DNA of 64,000 nucleotides from Paracoccus benzoatiresistens (GCF_026913015.1 NZ_JAPTYD010000001.1:62001-126000), one strand, 5' to 3'; numbered from the stretch's first letter, positions 46,312-56,128 are shown. Notes: a model not told the origin generated them from the letters alone. Made by a program: numbers and translations.

Positions 46312-48225
46312 TCACGCCTCTGCCGCGCGGCCGCGCTGCGGGATGATGCCGCGCGGTCGGAACTGGATGAAGATGATGATGAAGAGGATCATGAAGGTCT
46401 GGGCGGCCAGGGTGTTCGCGGGGTTCAGGAACTCGATCACCTTGGACAGCCCGCCGATCAGCGCGGCCCCCGCCAGCGTGCCCCAGATGTTGCCGACGCC
46501 GCCCACGACCACGGTCATGAAGCTTTGCACGATGTATTGCTGGCCCAGTTCGGACGTGACCTGCGCGAACAGTCCGATGGCCACGCCCGCGATGCCCGCG
46601 ATGCCCGATCCCAGGCCGAAGGTCATCATCGCGATGCGGTCGGGGTTGATGCCCATGGATGCCGCCATGCCGGGGTTTTGGGTCACCGCGCGGACCTCCA
46701 GCCCAAGGCGGGTCCGCTTCATGATGAACAGGAACAGGCCCAGGAACAGCAGCGCCAGCACGAAGATCGCCACCCGGATTGAGGATATCGAGATCACGTC
46801 GTTGATCGTGACCGCGCCCTCCAGCCAGGCCGGGGCGGTCAGGGGACGGGCCTGGGTGCCGAAGATGTTCTTGGCAAGCTGCTGGAGCGCGATGGACACG
46901 CCGAAGGTCGCCAGCAGGGTTTCCAGCGGACGGTGCGCCAGGTGGCGGATGACCAGCCGGTAAAGCACAACGCCTGCCCCGAAGGTCACGGCGAAGGCCA
47001 GAGGCAGGGCAACGACCAGCGACAGGGTGCGGTTCGCGATCAGCGTCTGGACCACATAGCCGGTATAGGCGCCCATCATGATGAATTCGCCATGCGCCAT
47101 GTTGATCACGCGCATCACGCCAAAGGTGACCGCCAGTCCGATGGCCGCCAGGAAATAGATCGAGGCCAGCGACAGCGCGTCCAGCCCCAGGTCGATGCCG
47201 GTCATCGCGGCCAGCCGCACCTGCGCGCGGGTCTGGGCAGCGCGGGCGGCGTCGGTCACGTCGGGGTTCGGTTCGGCATAAACCTCGAAGAAGCGGTGGG
47301 ACTCGAGGGCGGCATCCGCCTCGGCCTCGGTTGCGGCGGGGGGAACGGCGCCAGAAGCCTCCAGCGCCTCATAGGCGCGGTCGCGGGCGGCGGGATCGAA
47401 CAGATCCGCGACCGGGATGCCGCCAACGGTGCCGCCCGTGACGTTCGCGGCAAGCGCGTTGCGCTGATCGGCGGGGGTCAGGCGGGGTTGCAGGACGCCT
47501 TGGCTGGTCAGCAGGGCGATGGCGGCATCGCGCGGGAAGTCGTCCGCGCCAATGCTCAACTCGCGGGCGATGTTGGCGTCCGGCTCGGCGGGCGCGGCGA
47601 TGCGGCTGGTCGCCAGCAGCGGGTTCAGCGCCGCGCGGAAATCAAGGCCCACATCGCCCGCCATCCTCTCGATCGCGGCGACCCGGGCGGCAGGTTCTGC
47701 ATCGAAGCGGATCGCCAGCAGGTTGGTGACACGCTGGCGCTGTCGGGCCAGGATGGGATCGGGTTCCGCCGGGGCGGCGCGCAGGGCCGCCAGGTGTTCG
47801 GCAGTGCCGTCGCGGGCGATACTGGCCAGGGCGGCGGCGCGGCGGGCGGGGTCGGGGCTGGAAATCTCGCCCGCGACCAGGGCGGATTCGATGACGCCGC
47901 GCACGCCGGAATTGGGGCGCAGCATCTTGGGCTCGGCGTCCGTCACCGCCGCGCCGGTCACGGCATCGGTGGCGGTGTCGCCATCGACGATCAGCAGCCG
48001 CCCGTCATCCGTCACCCCAAGCGCGCGGCCCGACCAGGCCTGAAGCAGCGCCAGGCCTTCCGGCCCGGTGGCGGCGATCTGGGCCACCAGCGGTTCGACC
48101 GTGCGGCGGGACGGCTTTTCGATCTGGTCCAGATTGTCGGCGATGACCGCTTCAAGGGCGGGGTTCGCGCTGGCGGGCATGGCCAGAAGCAGCGTCAGGG
48201 CCAGTGCGATCAGCGGGCGGATCAT
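46312..48225 (-). CDS. urtB: Urea ABC transporter permease UrtB with long N-terminal periplasmic domain
   Basis: A 637-residue LivH-type permease. The last 300 residues are the membrane domain, with VINMAHGEFIMMGAYTGYVV and AVTQNPGMAASMGINPDRIA. Before it lies a signal peptide (MIRPLIALALTLLLAMPASA) and about 310 residues that look like a helical repeat domain rich in Ala, Arg and Asp. Such an extension is seen in proteobacterial UrtB, but not in simple LivH proteins. Its role is unclear; it may dock the binding protein. The gene is separated from urtA by a 50-bp gap carrying a terminator-like hairpin. Confidence 0.92.
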   Translation of the reverse strand: MIRPLIALALTLLLAMPASANPALEAVIADNLDQIEKPSRRTVEPLVAQIAATGPEGLALLQAWSGRALGVTDDGRLLIVDGDTATDAVTGAAVTDAEPKMLRPNSGVRGVIESALVAGEISSPDPARRAAALASIARDGTAEHLAALRAAPAEPDPILARQRQRVTNLLAIRFDAEPAARVAAIERMAGDVGLDFRAALNPLLATSRIAAPAEPDANIARELSIGADDFPRDAAIALLTSQGVLQPRLTPADQRNALAANVTGGTVGGIPVADLFDPAARDRAYEALEASGAVPPAATEAEADAALESHRFFEVYAEPNPDVTDAARAAQTRAQVRLAAMTGIDLGLDALSLASIYFLAAIGLAVTFGVMRVINMAHGEFIMMGAYTGYVVQTLIANRTLSLVVALPLAFAVTFGAGVVLYRLVIRHLAHRPLETLLATFGVSIALQQLAKNIFGTQARPLTAPAWLEGAVTINDVISISSIRVAIFVLALLFLGLFLFIMKRTRLGLEVRAVTQNPGMAASMGINPDRIAMMTFGLGSGIAGIAGVAIGLFAQVTSELGQQYIVQSFMTVVVGGVGNIWGTLAGAALIGGLSKVIEFLNPANTLAAQTFMILFIIIFIQFRPRGIIPQRGRAAEA

Positions 48226-48239
48226 GGGTGCGTTCCCGG

Positions 48240-48265
48240 AAAAAAAGGGGGCGGCGCGACCGCCC
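48240..48265 (-). terminator. Partial terminator/attenuator between urtA and urtB
   Basis: On the minus strand GGGCGG, a 5-nt loop and CCGCCC are followed by C residues and six U (A-run 48241-48246 on the plus strand). Lying 10 nt after urtA, it should end part of the transcripts, so that the binding protein is made in excess of the membrane components. Confidence 0.7.
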
Positions 48266-48275
48266 ACGGACTGGA

Positions 48276-49559
48276 TCAATAGTTCGACTGGGCCTGCACG
48301 CAGGTGTTCGTCTCCTGGTTGAACATGCCGCAGTCCTTGCCCGGCCAGTCGGCGGCCAGCTTGGCGCTTTCGGGCAGGAAGTCGGTCCAGGCATCGCCCT
48401 CGACGGGTTCGGTCTGGCTGACGATGTCGAACTGGCCGTCCTCGCGGATTTCGCCGATCAGCACGGGCTTGGTCAGGTGGTGGTTCGGCAGGACGGTGGC
48501 GGTGCCGCCGGTGAGGTTCGGGACCTCGACGCCGACAATGGCCTCCAGGACGGGATCGACATCGGTGGTGCCGGCCTTTTCCACGGCCGCGACCCAGGCA
48601 TTGAAGCCGATCATCGTGGCTTCCATCGGGTCGTTGGTCACGCGCTTGTCGTCGCCGATGAACTTGTGCCATTCCTCGATGAAGGCGGCGTTTTCCGGCG
48701 TGTCGGCGGTCTGGAAATAGTTCCAGGCGGCCAGATGCCCGACCAGGTTGGTCGTGTCCAGGCCCGCCAGTTCCTCCTCGCCGACCGAGAAGGCCATGAC
48801 CGGAATGTCGTCGGCCGAAACGCCCGCCGCCGCCAGTTCCTTGTAGAAGCCCACGTTCGCATCGCCGTTGATGGTGGACACCACGCCCACCTTCTTGCCG
48901 TCCGCGCCAAGCGCGACCACGTCGGCCACGATCTTGGACCAGTCGGAATGGCCGAAGGGGGTGTAGTTGACGAAGATGTCGCCCTCGGCCACGCCCTTTT
49001 GCTTCAGATAGGCGTCCAGGATGTTGTTCGTGGTGCGGGGATAGACATAGTCGGTGCCCAGAAGCGCCCATTTCTCGACGCCCAACTCCTCCATCATGTA
49101 GTCCACCGCCGGGATCGCCTGCTGGTTCGGGGCGGCGCCGGTATAGATGACGTTCCTCGACGATTCCTCGCCCTCGTACTGGACGGGATAGAACAGCAAC
49201 CCGTTCAGTTCCTCGATCACCGGCAGCACGGACTTGCGTGACACGCTGGTCCAGCAGCCGAAGATCGCGTCAACCTCGGAGACGGTCAGCAGCTCGCGTG
49301 CCTTTTCGGCAAACAGCGGCCAGTCGGATGCCGGGTCCACCACCACGGCCTCCAGCGGGCGGCCCAGCAGCCCGCCCTTGGCGTTCTGCTGTTCGACCAT
49401 CATCAGGACCGTGTCCTTCAGCGTCGTTTCCGAAATCGCCATGGTGCCCGACAGCGAGTGCAGCACGCCGATCCTGATCGGCTCGCCTTCCTGCGCCATC
49501 GCCCCGGTCGCCAGCGTCATGGCGCTGGTCAGCATCAGCATCGCGGACAATCTTTTCAT
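48276..49559 (-). CDS. urtA: Urea ABC transporter substrate-binding protein UrtA
   Basis: A 427-residue periplasmic urea-binding protein of the Leu/Ile/Val-binding type. A signal peptide covers about residues 1-22. The conserved UrtA segment IRIGVLHSLSGTMAISETTL (about 28-47) is followed by the FGCWTSVSRKSVLPVIEE region. GGAAGG lies about 7 nt upstream of the ATG. It is the first urt gene, 187 bp after ureG on the same strand. That gap probably carries a separate promoter responsive to nitrogen status, but no site could be assigned with confidence. Confidence 0.95.
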   Translation of the reverse strand: MKRLSAMLMLTSAMTLATGAMAQEGEPIRIGVLHSLSGTMAISETTLKDTVLMMVEQQNAKGGLLGRPLEAVVVDPASDWPLFAEKARELLTVSEVDAIFGCWTSVSRKSVLPVIEELNGLLFYPVQYEGEESSRNVIYTGAAPNQQAIPAVDYMMEELGVEKWALLGTDYVYPRTTNNILDAYLKQKGVAEGDIFVNYTPFGHSDWSKIVADVVALGADGKKVGVVSTINGDANVGFYKELAAAGVSADDIPVMAFSVGEEELAGLDTTNLVGHLAAWNYFQTADTPENAAFIEEWHKFIGDDKRVTNDPMEATMIGFNAWVAAVEKAGTTDVDPVLEAIVGVEVPNLTGGTATVLPNHHLTKPVLIGEIREDGQFDIVSQTEPVEGDAWTDFLPESAKLAADWPGKDCGMFNQETNTCVQAQSNY

Positions 49560-49746
49560 CGCTACCTTCCCCGGCCGTCCGGCCCATGTCCCTGTTGTTT
49601 CCGTTGAAGGCGCGTGGCCTTCGCAGGGGCAGCAAGACGGGTTTTCGGCTGGCTGAACAGGATCGAGGCAGGTTTGCGGCGGGCGATGCGGAAACTGGTT
49701 CGGATGCGGGCAGGATATCGGCCACCTGCCTGCCCGGGAGGCAGCG

Positions 49747-50370
49747 TCAGGCCGGTCGAGGCTGCAATCCCCCCTGGTCGATCAGGAAATCGACGATCTG
49801 CCCCACGCCCCTGCCGTGGCGCAGTTGCGCCATGACCACCGGGCGGGCAGCGCGCGCCTTTCGCGCATCGGTTTCAAGCAGTCCGGCGTCCACACCCACA
49901 TGGGGTGCCAGATCGGTCTTGTTCACGACCAGCAGGTCGGACCGCGCCAGCCCCGGACCACGCTTGCGGGGGATGTCCTGGCCCGCGGCGGTGTCGATGA
50001 CATAGATGGTCAGGTCCGCCAGTTCCGGGCTGAAGGTCGCGGCCAGGTTGTCGCCGCCCGATTCGATCAGCACCAGATCCAGGTCGGGAAAGGCCGCGTT
50101 CAGGTCGGCGATGGCGGCCAGGTTGATGCTGGCGTCCTCCCGGATGGCGGTATGCGGGCAGCCGCCGGTTTCCACGCCCCGGATGCGTTCGGCAGGCAGG
50201 ACCTGGGCGCGCATCAGCGCCTCGGCATCCTCGCGGGTATAGATGTCGTTGGTGATCACCGCCATGGACAGGCGGGGGGCAAGCGCGCGGGCCAGCTGTT
50301 CGGTCAGCGTGGTCTTGCCTGCGCCCACGGGGCCGCCGATGCCGACGCGGAGGGGGCCGTTCTGGCTCAT
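49747..50370 (-). CDS. ureG: Urease accessory GTPase UreG
   Basis: A 207-residue SIMIBI-class GTPase that supplies energy for nickel insertion into urease. The P-loop [11 protein letters not shown] is at residues 12-22. The metal-binding CPH motif is in [15 protein letters not shown], and the base-recognition [10 protein letters not shown] is near residue 160. The start ATG overlaps the ureF stop (ATGA). It is the last urease gene before the urt transporter. Confidence 0.96.
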   Translation of the reverse strand: MSQNGPLRVGIGGPVGAGKTTLTEQLARALAPRLSMAVITNDIYTREDAEALMRAQVLPAERIRGVETGGCPHTAIREDASINLAAIADLNAAFPDLDLVLIESGGDNLAATFSPELADLTIYVIDTAAGQDIPRKRGPGLARSDLLVVNKTDLAPHVGVDAGLLETDARKARAARPVVMAQLRHGRGVGQIVDFLIDQGGLQPRPA

Positions 50371-51029
50371 GATCGGAATATCCTGACTGACATGGTTTCG
50401 TGCCGCATGGCGGCGATATCCGCGCCCCAGGCCGTGCCGGCAAGATCGCTTTCGGTCGCTTGCGCGGCGCGGACGGCGGTGGAAAGGACTGCCGGGTGCA
50501 GGGCGGCAAGCATCTGCTGGCCCTCGACCGGGCCAAGCGGCAGAAAGCGCACGGCGGCGCTGATCAGGGCGGCGGCCTGAGCCTGCAGGAAGGCCGCGAT
50601 GATCTCTGGATGGGGCAGGGGCATCCCGGCACAGGTGCGGCCGAAGGCCACGGGCAGGGCGGCGGCGGGCTGCGGCTGTCCGGTCAGCGCGGCGATATTG
50701 GCGGCGAAGGCGGTGCCCTGTTCCACCGTCTCGGCCAGGCGCTGCGAGGTCAGGCAGGCGGCGCGGGCCAGATCGTCCAGCGCCGCGTGATCGGCGGCGC
50801 GCAGCGACAGGGCGACCAGCACCGCGTCCGTCCAGCCCGCGCCGTGATCCAACCAGTCGGCCAGCCACTCAGAAAGCGTCCCGCGGGTGACGGTCCCCTG
50901 GTCCATCCCCCATTCCAATCCCTGCGACCAGGCGAAGCCGCCCACCGGGAAGGCGGGCGACAGGAACTGGGCCAGGCGCAGGCGGGCGGCCTCAGGCGTG
51001 GTGGTGTTCGTTGCCGTGGCTGTGGTCAT
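50367..51029 (-). CDS. ureF: Urease accessory protein UreF
   Basis: A 220-residue UreF, which forms a complex with UreD/UreH and UreG to activate urease. [21 protein letters not shown] (core [17 protein letters not shown], about 20-36) is the family hallmark, and the body is all-helical. The start is the weakest point: the only suitable ATG lies inside the 3' end of ureE, giving [19 protein letters not shown] and a 38-bp overlap, with no ribosome-binding site. A non-standard start closer to residue 10 cannot be excluded. The stop overlaps ureG. Confidence 0.9.
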   Translation of the reverse strand: MTTATATNTTTPEAARLRLAQFLSPAFPVGGFAWSQGLEWGMDQGTVTRGTLSEWLADWLDHGAGWTDAVLVALSLRAADHAALDDLARAACLTSQRLAETVEQGTAFAANIAALTGQPQPAAALPVAFGRTCAGMPLPHPEIIAAFLQAQAAALISAAVRFLPLGPVEGQQMLAALHPAVLSTAVRAAQATESDLAGTAWGADIAAMRHETMSVRIFRS

Positions 51030-51549
51030 GCGTGTGGTCGTGGTCATGCGCCCCGCCGTGATCGTCCCCATGATCGTGATCGTGATCGTGCTCGTGGTCA
51101 GGGCCATGGTCATGACCGAAGGTGCGGCCATGGCCGTAGGCGCCGCCTTCCGGGCGGAAGGGCAGATCCTTGTGGCAGATATCGGCCCCCAGCTTGCGCA
51201 GCATGGCTTCCAGGACGTGGTCCTGGCGGATGACAAGCCGGTCGGCCTCGATCCGGCAGGGGGTATGGCGGTTGCCGATATGCCAGGCAAGCCGAGCCAG
51301 ATGGCCGCGGACAACCATCACGGGCTCGGCCTTGGCGCGCACGACGATACGGCGGCCGTCCGACAGCTCGAAGGCGTCGCCGTCTTCCAGGCTGGTCACC
51401 TCGGGCAGGTCGACCAGGAAATCGTCGCAGCCGAAAGCGGCCTGGCAGGACATCTTCTTGCGTCGCAGCAGACGCTCTTCGTAGTCCAGCGACACTTCTC
51501 CGTCGAAGGGGGTGGGGGCGTTGCGGATGATGCGGGTGGCAGTGATCAT
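50992..51549 (-). CDS. ureE: Urease nickel chaperone UreE with His-rich tail
   Basis: A 185-residue UreE that delivers nickel to the urease activation complex. The N-terminal peptide-binding domain is followed by a metal-binding ferredoxin-like domain containing HIGNRHTPCRIE (about 89-100). The last 40 residues are a His/Asp-rich tail with about 19 histidines (HDHGPDHEHDHDHDHGDDHG and onward), expected to hold several Ni2+ ions. GGGAGGA precedes the ATG. The tail DNA also encodes the probable start of ureF in another frame. Confidence 0.95.
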   Translation of the reverse strand: MITATRIIRNAPTPFDGEVSLDYEERLLRRKKMSCQAAFGCDDFLVDLPEVTSLEDGDAFELSDGRRIVVRAKAEPVMVVRGHLARLAWHIGNRHTPCRIEADRLVIRQDHVLEAMLRKLGADICHKDLPFRPEGGAYGHGRTFGHDHGPDHEHDHDHDHGDDHGGAHDHDHTHDHSHGNEHHHA

Positions 51550-51563
51550 GGCTGTGTTCCTCC

Positions 51564-53249
51564 CTAGAAGAGAAAATAGCGCTGGGCCATCGGCAGTTCC
51601 GTCGCGGGCTCGCAGGTCAGCAATTGTCCATCCGCACGGACCTCGTAGGTTTCGGGGTCCACCTCGATATGGGGCATGGCGCTGTTCATCGCCATGTCGG
51701 CCTTGCCGATCTGGCGGGTGTTCTCGACGGCGATCAGGGTCTTTCCCAGCCCCTCGCCCGCGCCGTTTTCCAGACCCGCCCGGCTGACGAACAGCGCGGA
51801 TGCCCGCCCCGTATGGCCCCACATCGGGCGCGAGAAGATCGGCTGCACCGGGATCGAGCCGTTGGGATCGCCCATCTGCGCCACGCTGATCTGCCCCCCG
51901 ACAAGGACCATTTCGGGCTTTACGCCGAAGAAGGCGGGCGACCACAGCACCAGGTCGGCGCGCTTGCCGGGGGTGACGCTGCCGATGCGCTGGCTGACGC
52001 CATGCGCGATGGCCGGGTTGATGGTGTATTTCGCGATATAGCGACGGGCGCGGATGTTGTCGTTCTGGCCCTGTTCATCGGGCAGGCGGCCGCGCTGGCG
52101 GCGCATCTTGGAGGCCGTCTGCCAGGTGCGGATGATGACCTCTCCGATCCGGCCCATGGCCTGGCTGTCCGACGAGATCACGCTGAAGGCGCCCAGGTCG
52201 TGCAGGATGTCCTCGGCCGCGATGGTCTCCTTGCGGATGCGGGATTCGGCGAAGGCCACGTCCTCGGGAACGCGGCGGTCGAGGTGGTGGCAGACCATCA
52301 GCATGTCGAGGTGCTCCTCGACCGTGTTGGCCGTATAGGGCCGCGTCGGGTTGGTGGACGAGGGTAGGACGTTGGCCATGCCGACCATGCGGATGATGTC
52401 GGGGGCATGGCCGCCGCCCGCGCCTTCGGTGTGATAGGCGTGGATGGTGCGGCCCGCGATCGCGGCCATCGTGTCCTCGACGAAGCCCGATTCGTTCAGC
52501 GTGTCGGTGTGGATCATCACCTGCACGTCCATCGCGTCGGCCACGGTCAGGCAGGTGTCGATGGCGGCAGGCGTGGTCCCCCAGTCCTCGTGCAGCTTCA
52601 GCGCGCAGGCGCCGGCGCGGATCTGTTCCTCCAGCGGTCCGGGGACCGATGCGTTGCCCTTGCCCGCGATGCCGATGTTGACGGGCAGGTCCGCACAGGC
52701 CTCCATCATCCGGGCAATGTGCCAGGGACCGGGGGTGCAGGTGGTCGCAAGCGTGCCATGCGCGGGGCCGGTGCCGCCGCCCAGCAGCGTGGTGACACCG
52801 GAATGCAAGGCGTGGTCCACCTGCTGAGGGCAGATGTAGTGGATGTGGCAGTCGAAACCGCCCGGCGTCAGGATGCGCCCCTCGCCCGCGATGATTTCCG
52901 TGCCGGGACCGATGATCAGGGTCACGCCCGGCTGCGTGTCGGGGTTGCCCGCCTTGCCGATGCCCGCGATCAGGCCGTCGCGCAGGCCCACGTCGGCCTT
53001 GATGATGCCCTGGTGGTCGAAGACCACGACGCCGGTGATGACCGTATCCATGGCGCCATCCGCGCGCGTCACCTGGGACTGGCCCATGCCGTCGCGGACG
53101 ACCTTGCCGCCGCCGAACTTGACCTCCTCGCCGGGGATGGTCAGGTCGCGCTCGACCTCGATCACCAGTTCGGTATCGGCCAGGCGGATGCGGTCGCCGG
53201 CGGTGGGGCCGTAAAGGGCCGCGTAATCGGCACGGGACAGGCGGATCAT
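51564..53249 (-). CDS. ureC: Urease alpha subunit
   Basis: A 561-residue catalytic subunit that hydrolyses urea to ammonia and carbamate at a di-nickel centre. The nickel ligands are His135 and His137 ([10 protein letters not shown]), carbamylated Lys218 ([10 protein letters not shown]), His247, His273 and Asp361 (SSDSQAMGR). The flap cysteine is Cys320 and the nearby base His321 (MVCHHLD). All catalytic residues are present. It is slightly shorter than the usual 567-570 residues, with no obvious loss. The ATG overlaps the ureB stop. Confidence 0.98.
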   Translation of the reverse strand: MIRLSRADYAALYGPTAGDRIRLADTELVIEVERDLTIPGEEVKFGGGKVVRDGMGQSQVTRADGAMDTVITGVVVFDHQGIIKADVGLRDGLIAGIGKAGNPDTQPGVTLIIGPGTEIIAGEGRILTPGGFDCHIHYICPQQVDHALHSGVTTLLGGGTGPAHGTLATTCTPGPWHIARMMEACADLPVNIGIAGKGNASVPGPLEEQIRAGACALKLHEDWGTTPAAIDTCLTVADAMDVQVMIHTDTLNESGFVEDTMAAIAGRTIHAYHTEGAGGGHAPDIIRMVGMANVLPSSTNPTRPYTANTVEEHLDMLMVCHHLDRRVPEDVAFAESRIRKETIAAEDILHDLGAFSVISSDSQAMGRIGEVIIRTWQTASKMRRQRGRLPDEQGQNDNIRARRYIAKYTINPAIAHGVSQRIGSVTPGKRADLVLWSPAFFGVKPEMVLVGGQISVAQMGDPNGSIPVQPIFSRPMWGHTGRASALFVSRAGLENGAGEGLGKTLIAVENTRQIGKADMAMNSAMPHIEVDPETYEVRADGQLLTCEPATELPMAQRYFLF

Positions 53250-53551
53250 AGGGCACCCATGATGTCTTTGCGGAAGCCTTGCACGACGCGGTTGCCCGCG
53301 AAGGGGATCAGGCGGACCTCGCGGGACTGGCCGGGCTCGAAGCGGACGGCGGTGCCGGCGGGGATGGACAGGCGCATCCCGCGCGCGGCGGCACGGTCGA
53401 AATCCAGCGCCGGGTTGGTTTCGGCGAAGTGGTAATGGCTGCCGACCTGGATCGGGCGGTCGCCGGTGTTGGCGACCATCACCGTGATCGGCTCGCGGCC
53501 CTCGTTCAGGATGATCTCGCCCGCGGCGGGCAGGATTTCGCCGGGAATCAT
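53246..53551 (-). CDS. ureB: Urease beta subunit
   Basis: A 101-residue beta subunit (PF00699) with [20 protein letters not shown] at the start and the conserved [20 protein letters not shown] near residues 31-50. It forms the (alpha-beta-gamma)3 urease with UreA and UreC. Separate ureA and ureB are the usual bacterial form. It overlaps ureC by 4 nt and abuts ureJ directly. Confidence 0.97.
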   Translation of the reverse strand: MIPGEILPAAGEIILNEGREPITVMVANTGDRPIQVGSHYHFAETNPALDFDRAAARGMRLSIPAGTAVRFEPGQSREVRLIPFAGNRVVQGFRKDIMGAL

Positions 53552-54112
53552 TCAGCCCCCCATCGCCAGGGCCATGCCCGCGACAGAGGCGGCGGCGCCG
53601 AGAACGCGCAGCAGCACGCCGCTTTGCAGACCCTTGCCGATGCCGATGCCCGCCAAATGCAGCGCCATCGTCGCCACCGCGAAGCCCAGGGCATAGAGCG
53701 TCATCCCCGCTGCGGGGCCTTCCGCGCCGTGCGCCCAGCCATGGGCGAATCCGAACAGCGCCGCGCCCGGCAGCAGCACCGCCAGCGGCAGGCGCGCGGC
53801 CATGGCGACAAGCGCGCCCAGGATGATGACCGAGGCGAGGATCATCGGCTCGACCCCCGGAAAGGGCAGGCCGCCGACGCCCGCCAGCCCGCCCGCGATC
53901 ATGCTGCCGACAAAGCCCAGCGGCAGCGCCCAGAGCGCCCGTCCGCCCCCCTGCGCGGCCAGCAGGCCAAGCGCCACCATCGCCAGCATGTGATCGGCGC
54001 CGCCGACGGGATGGGCCATACCGGCAAGGAACTGCCCTTCGTCATGATGGCCGACATGCGCCAGGGCCGCCTGCGGCAGAAGAAAGGCGGCAATGGGGAA
54101 AAACTTGTTCAT
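53552..54112 (-). CDS. ureJ: HupE/UreJ-family membrane protein
   Basis: A 186-residue polytopic protein with a signal-like N-terminus ([20 protein letters not shown]), a His-rich segment (HVGHHDEG), and about six helices. The family hallmark [16 protein letters not shown] lies at about residues 34-49. HupE/UreJ proteins transport nickel, or cobalt in some cases, for urease and hydrogenase. Placement between ureA and ureB is common in Rhizobiales and Rhodobacterales, and it points to nickel uptake for this urease. Confidence 0.92.
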   Translation of the reverse strand: MNKFFPIAAFLLPQAALAHVGHHDEGQFLAGMAHPVGGADHMLAMVALGLLAAQGGGRALWALPLGFVGSMIAGGLAGVGGLPFPGVEPMILASVIILGALVAMAARLPLAVLLPGAALFGFAHGWAHGAEGPAAGMTLYALGFAVATMALHLAGIGIGKGLQSGVLLRVLGAAASVAGMALAMGG

Positions 54113-54424
54113 TCAGGCCTCGTGGCGGATCGGGTGGTGGACGGTCACCAGCTTGGTGCCGTCGGGAAAGGTGGCCTCGACCTGGACGGATTCGATCATG
54201 GCCGGGACGCCCGCCATGCACTGGCCGGCGGTGATCACATGCGCGCCCGCCTGCATCAGGTCGGCGACGCTGCGGCCGTCGCGCGCGCCCTCGACCACGA
54301 AGTCGGTGATCAGCGCGATGGCCTCGGGGTGGTTCAGCTTGACGCCGCGGGCCAGCCGGGCGCGGGCCACCATCGCGGCGACCGAGACCAGCAGCTTTTC
54401 GCGCTCTCGCGGGGTAAGGTTCAT
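54113..54424 (-). CDS. ureA: Urease gamma subunit
   Basis: A 103-residue gamma subunit (PF00547) starting [20 protein letters not shown]. The region [22 protein letters not shown] (core [20 protein letters not shown], about 30-49) is the family signature. It lies 2 nt after ureD. AGGT precedes the ATG. All features are normal. Confidence 0.97.
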   Translation of the reverse strand: MNLTPREREKLLVSVAAMVARARLARGVKLNHPEAIALITDFVVEGARDGRSVADLMQAGAHVITAGQCMAGVPAMIESVQVEATFPDGTKLVTVHHPIRHEA

Positions 54425-54426
54425 CG

Positions 54427-55242
54427 TCAGACCTGCCAGATACGGGGAAGGGGATCGGGGCGCAGCGCGGCCAGCAGCCGGTTGACCTGCCGGCGCAGCG
54501 GCCAGTTGTCCTGCGCCAGAAGGCGGATCACGAGGCGCCCGGGCGGGGCGCTTGCGGCAGAGGTGACGCCGGGTTCGTCCAGCGCGGCGCGGGCCGTGCC
54601 CAGAAGATCCGGCGCATGCGGCGCGATCATCGCCAACACCGCCATGCAGCGCGCGCCGCCCAGCAGGGCGGGACCGTCCAGCCGGGGCAGCGTGGCATCG
54701 TCCAGCGCCATGGCATCGTGATGGATGATCCGGCCCGCCTGCCGCACCACGCGGCGGTCGCGCAGGTGCAGGCGGCGGGGCCGTTCGCCCATGGCCAGGC
54801 GGCCCAGCACGATCATCTCCAGCAGCAGGCAGCCTGCGCCGTCGGCCAGATCGACCTGCGTGTCGCGGTCCAGCTTCGCGCCGTCGAACAGGATGGTTTC
54901 CTGCGGCAGCCAGTCCAGCCAGCCGCCTTCGCCGACCTGCAGGCGCACCTGGGCCAGGGCCGCGCCGCCCTCGGCGCGATAGGCGCGTTCGGCGGTTTGC
55001 GTGGTGGCAAGCGCCCGGGTTCGGCCGCGCAGCGTGACCCCGAAGGACAGCCGGTCGTTCGACGCCAGCCCGCCCGAGGTATTCAGGAACACGATCTCGG
55101 GCAGCCCTGCCGTCAAGCGCGGCAGCATGGCCTTGGCCGATCCCGCTTGCGCCAGATCCAGCAGCCCGCGTGGTCCCATGACCACATGCGCGGCGCCTTG
55201 GCTGCGCTGAAAGGATTGTGTCGGAACGGGGCTGTCGAACAT
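54427..55242 (-). CDS. ureD: Urease accessory protein UreD
   Basis: A 271-residue UreD/UreH, the scaffold that binds the urease apoprotein and recruits UreF and UreG. The family region [21 protein letters not shown] is visible (core [15 protein letters not shown], about 58-72), as is [21 protein letters not shown] start at [14 protein letters not shown], which matches the family's N-terminal strand; an upstream in-frame ATG would add about 25 residues (MLRACWALRK...) of doubtful value. It is the first gene of ureDAJBCEFG. A 130-bp gap upstream should hold the promoter. Confidence 0.93.
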   Translation of the reverse strand: MFDSPVPTQSFQRSQGAAHVVMGPRGLLDLAQAGSAKAMLPRLTAGLPEIVFLNTSGGLASNDRLSFGVTLRGRTRALATTQTAERAYRAEGGAALAQVRLQVGEGGWLDWLPQETILFDGAKLDRDTQVDLADGAGCLLLEMIVLGRLAMGERPRRLHLRDRRVVRQAGRIIHHDAMALDDATLPRLDGPALLGGARCMAVLAMIAPHAPDLLGTARAALDEPGVTSAASAPPGRLVIRLLAQDNWPLRRQVNRLLAALRPDPLPRIWQV

Positions 55243-55372
55243 GCCCCGACTGGGCGGCGGAACCCTGGCAAGGTCAATCGGCGAGCGTTTTCGCAATGCC
55301 CAGCATGCGCGCAGCATGATGGATTTTGCCATTCCTGCGGGCGGTCTGCCCAAGCCGAGGGCAGTTTCCGGA

Positions 55373-56128
55373 TCAACCCGCCGCGACTTGCAGCAACCGG
55401 CGGCGGGTCGGCGGGATCGACCGGATCTCGACCCCCGTAAAGACATGCATGGTGCGCAGGACGGGATCCACGACGGCATGGTCGCTGACCCATCCCCCAA
55501 GCGCCAGATAGCTGCGCAGCAGCGGCGGCATCGCGGCCATCGCCCGTTTCGGATCGGGCTGGCCCGGCAGCAGCGCGCGGGCGAAGCGGAAGACATGCGG
55601 CGCCTTGATGCGCGGCCACCAGCGGCGGGGGGCAAGATGGCGGGCGCGCAGCATCGCGAAGGCCTCGGCATGGGCCGCAGGCTCGGTCCCCGTGAAGCTG
55701 GAACAGCCGAACAGCATCTGGGCGCCCGTGTCCCCGACCAGGCGGGTCAGGGCGGCCCAGGCCGTGCGGATGATGTCGGGATCGCGCGCGTCCGGATGGA
55801 CGCAGAAGCGCCCGACCTCGAGCATCGGGGCGTCAAAGGATTCCAGCGCGGACAGGTCATAGAACTGCGCCGAATAGCTGCGGGCGATGTCCGCCCCGCC
55901 CGCCAGCGGCAGGAAGCGGAAGCAGCAGGCCAGCCGGCCGGTCGCCGCATCCTCGACCAGCATGTGGCGGCAATCGGCATCCAGCGCGTCGGCATCCAGT
56001 CGGGCGCCTCCGCCCTCCGCCCCGTTGCGCGCCACGAAGCACAGCCAGCGCAGGCGCTGCGCCGCCTGCAGGTCGCCGGGCGTTTCCGCCAGCCGCGCCA
56101 GATAGCGGCCTTTGCGCAACGGTTGCAT
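55373..56128 (-). CDS. olsB: L-ornithine N-alpha-acyltransferase OlsB-like (GNAT fold)
   Basis: A 251-residue acyltransferase of the OlsB family that links a 3-hydroxy fatty acid from acyl-ACP to ornithine, the first step of ornithine lipid synthesis. AAQRLRWLCFVAR near residue 22, DADCRHMLVED, and VGRFCVHPDARDPDIIRTAW (about 106-125) are typical. Ornithine lipids replace phospholipids under phosphate limitation in alphaproteobacteria. The second enzyme, olsA, is not adjacent. I start at MQPLRKGRY, an internal ATG six residues into a slightly longer reading. Confidence 0.85.
   Translation of the reverse strand: MQPLRKGRYLARLAETPGDLQAAQRLRWLCFVARNGAEGGGARLDADALDADCRHMLVEDAATGRLACCFRFLPLAGGADIARSYSAQFYDLSALESFDAPMLEVGRFCVHPDARDPDIIRTAWAALTRLVGDTGAQMLFGCSSFTGTEPAAHAEAFAMLRARHLAPRRWWPRIKAPHVFRFARALLPGQPDPKRAMAAMPPLLRSYLALGGWVSDHAVVDPVLRTMHVFTGVEIRSIPPTRRRLLQVAAG

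Noticed and set aside
49710..49724. TGGCC-N7-TGC string upstream of urtA resembling a sigma-54 -24/-12 promoter
   Set aside because: The GG-N10-GC spacing fits, but the flanking bases match poorly, it lies about 150 nt from the start codon, and Rhodobacter-type NtrC promoters often do not use sigma-54.
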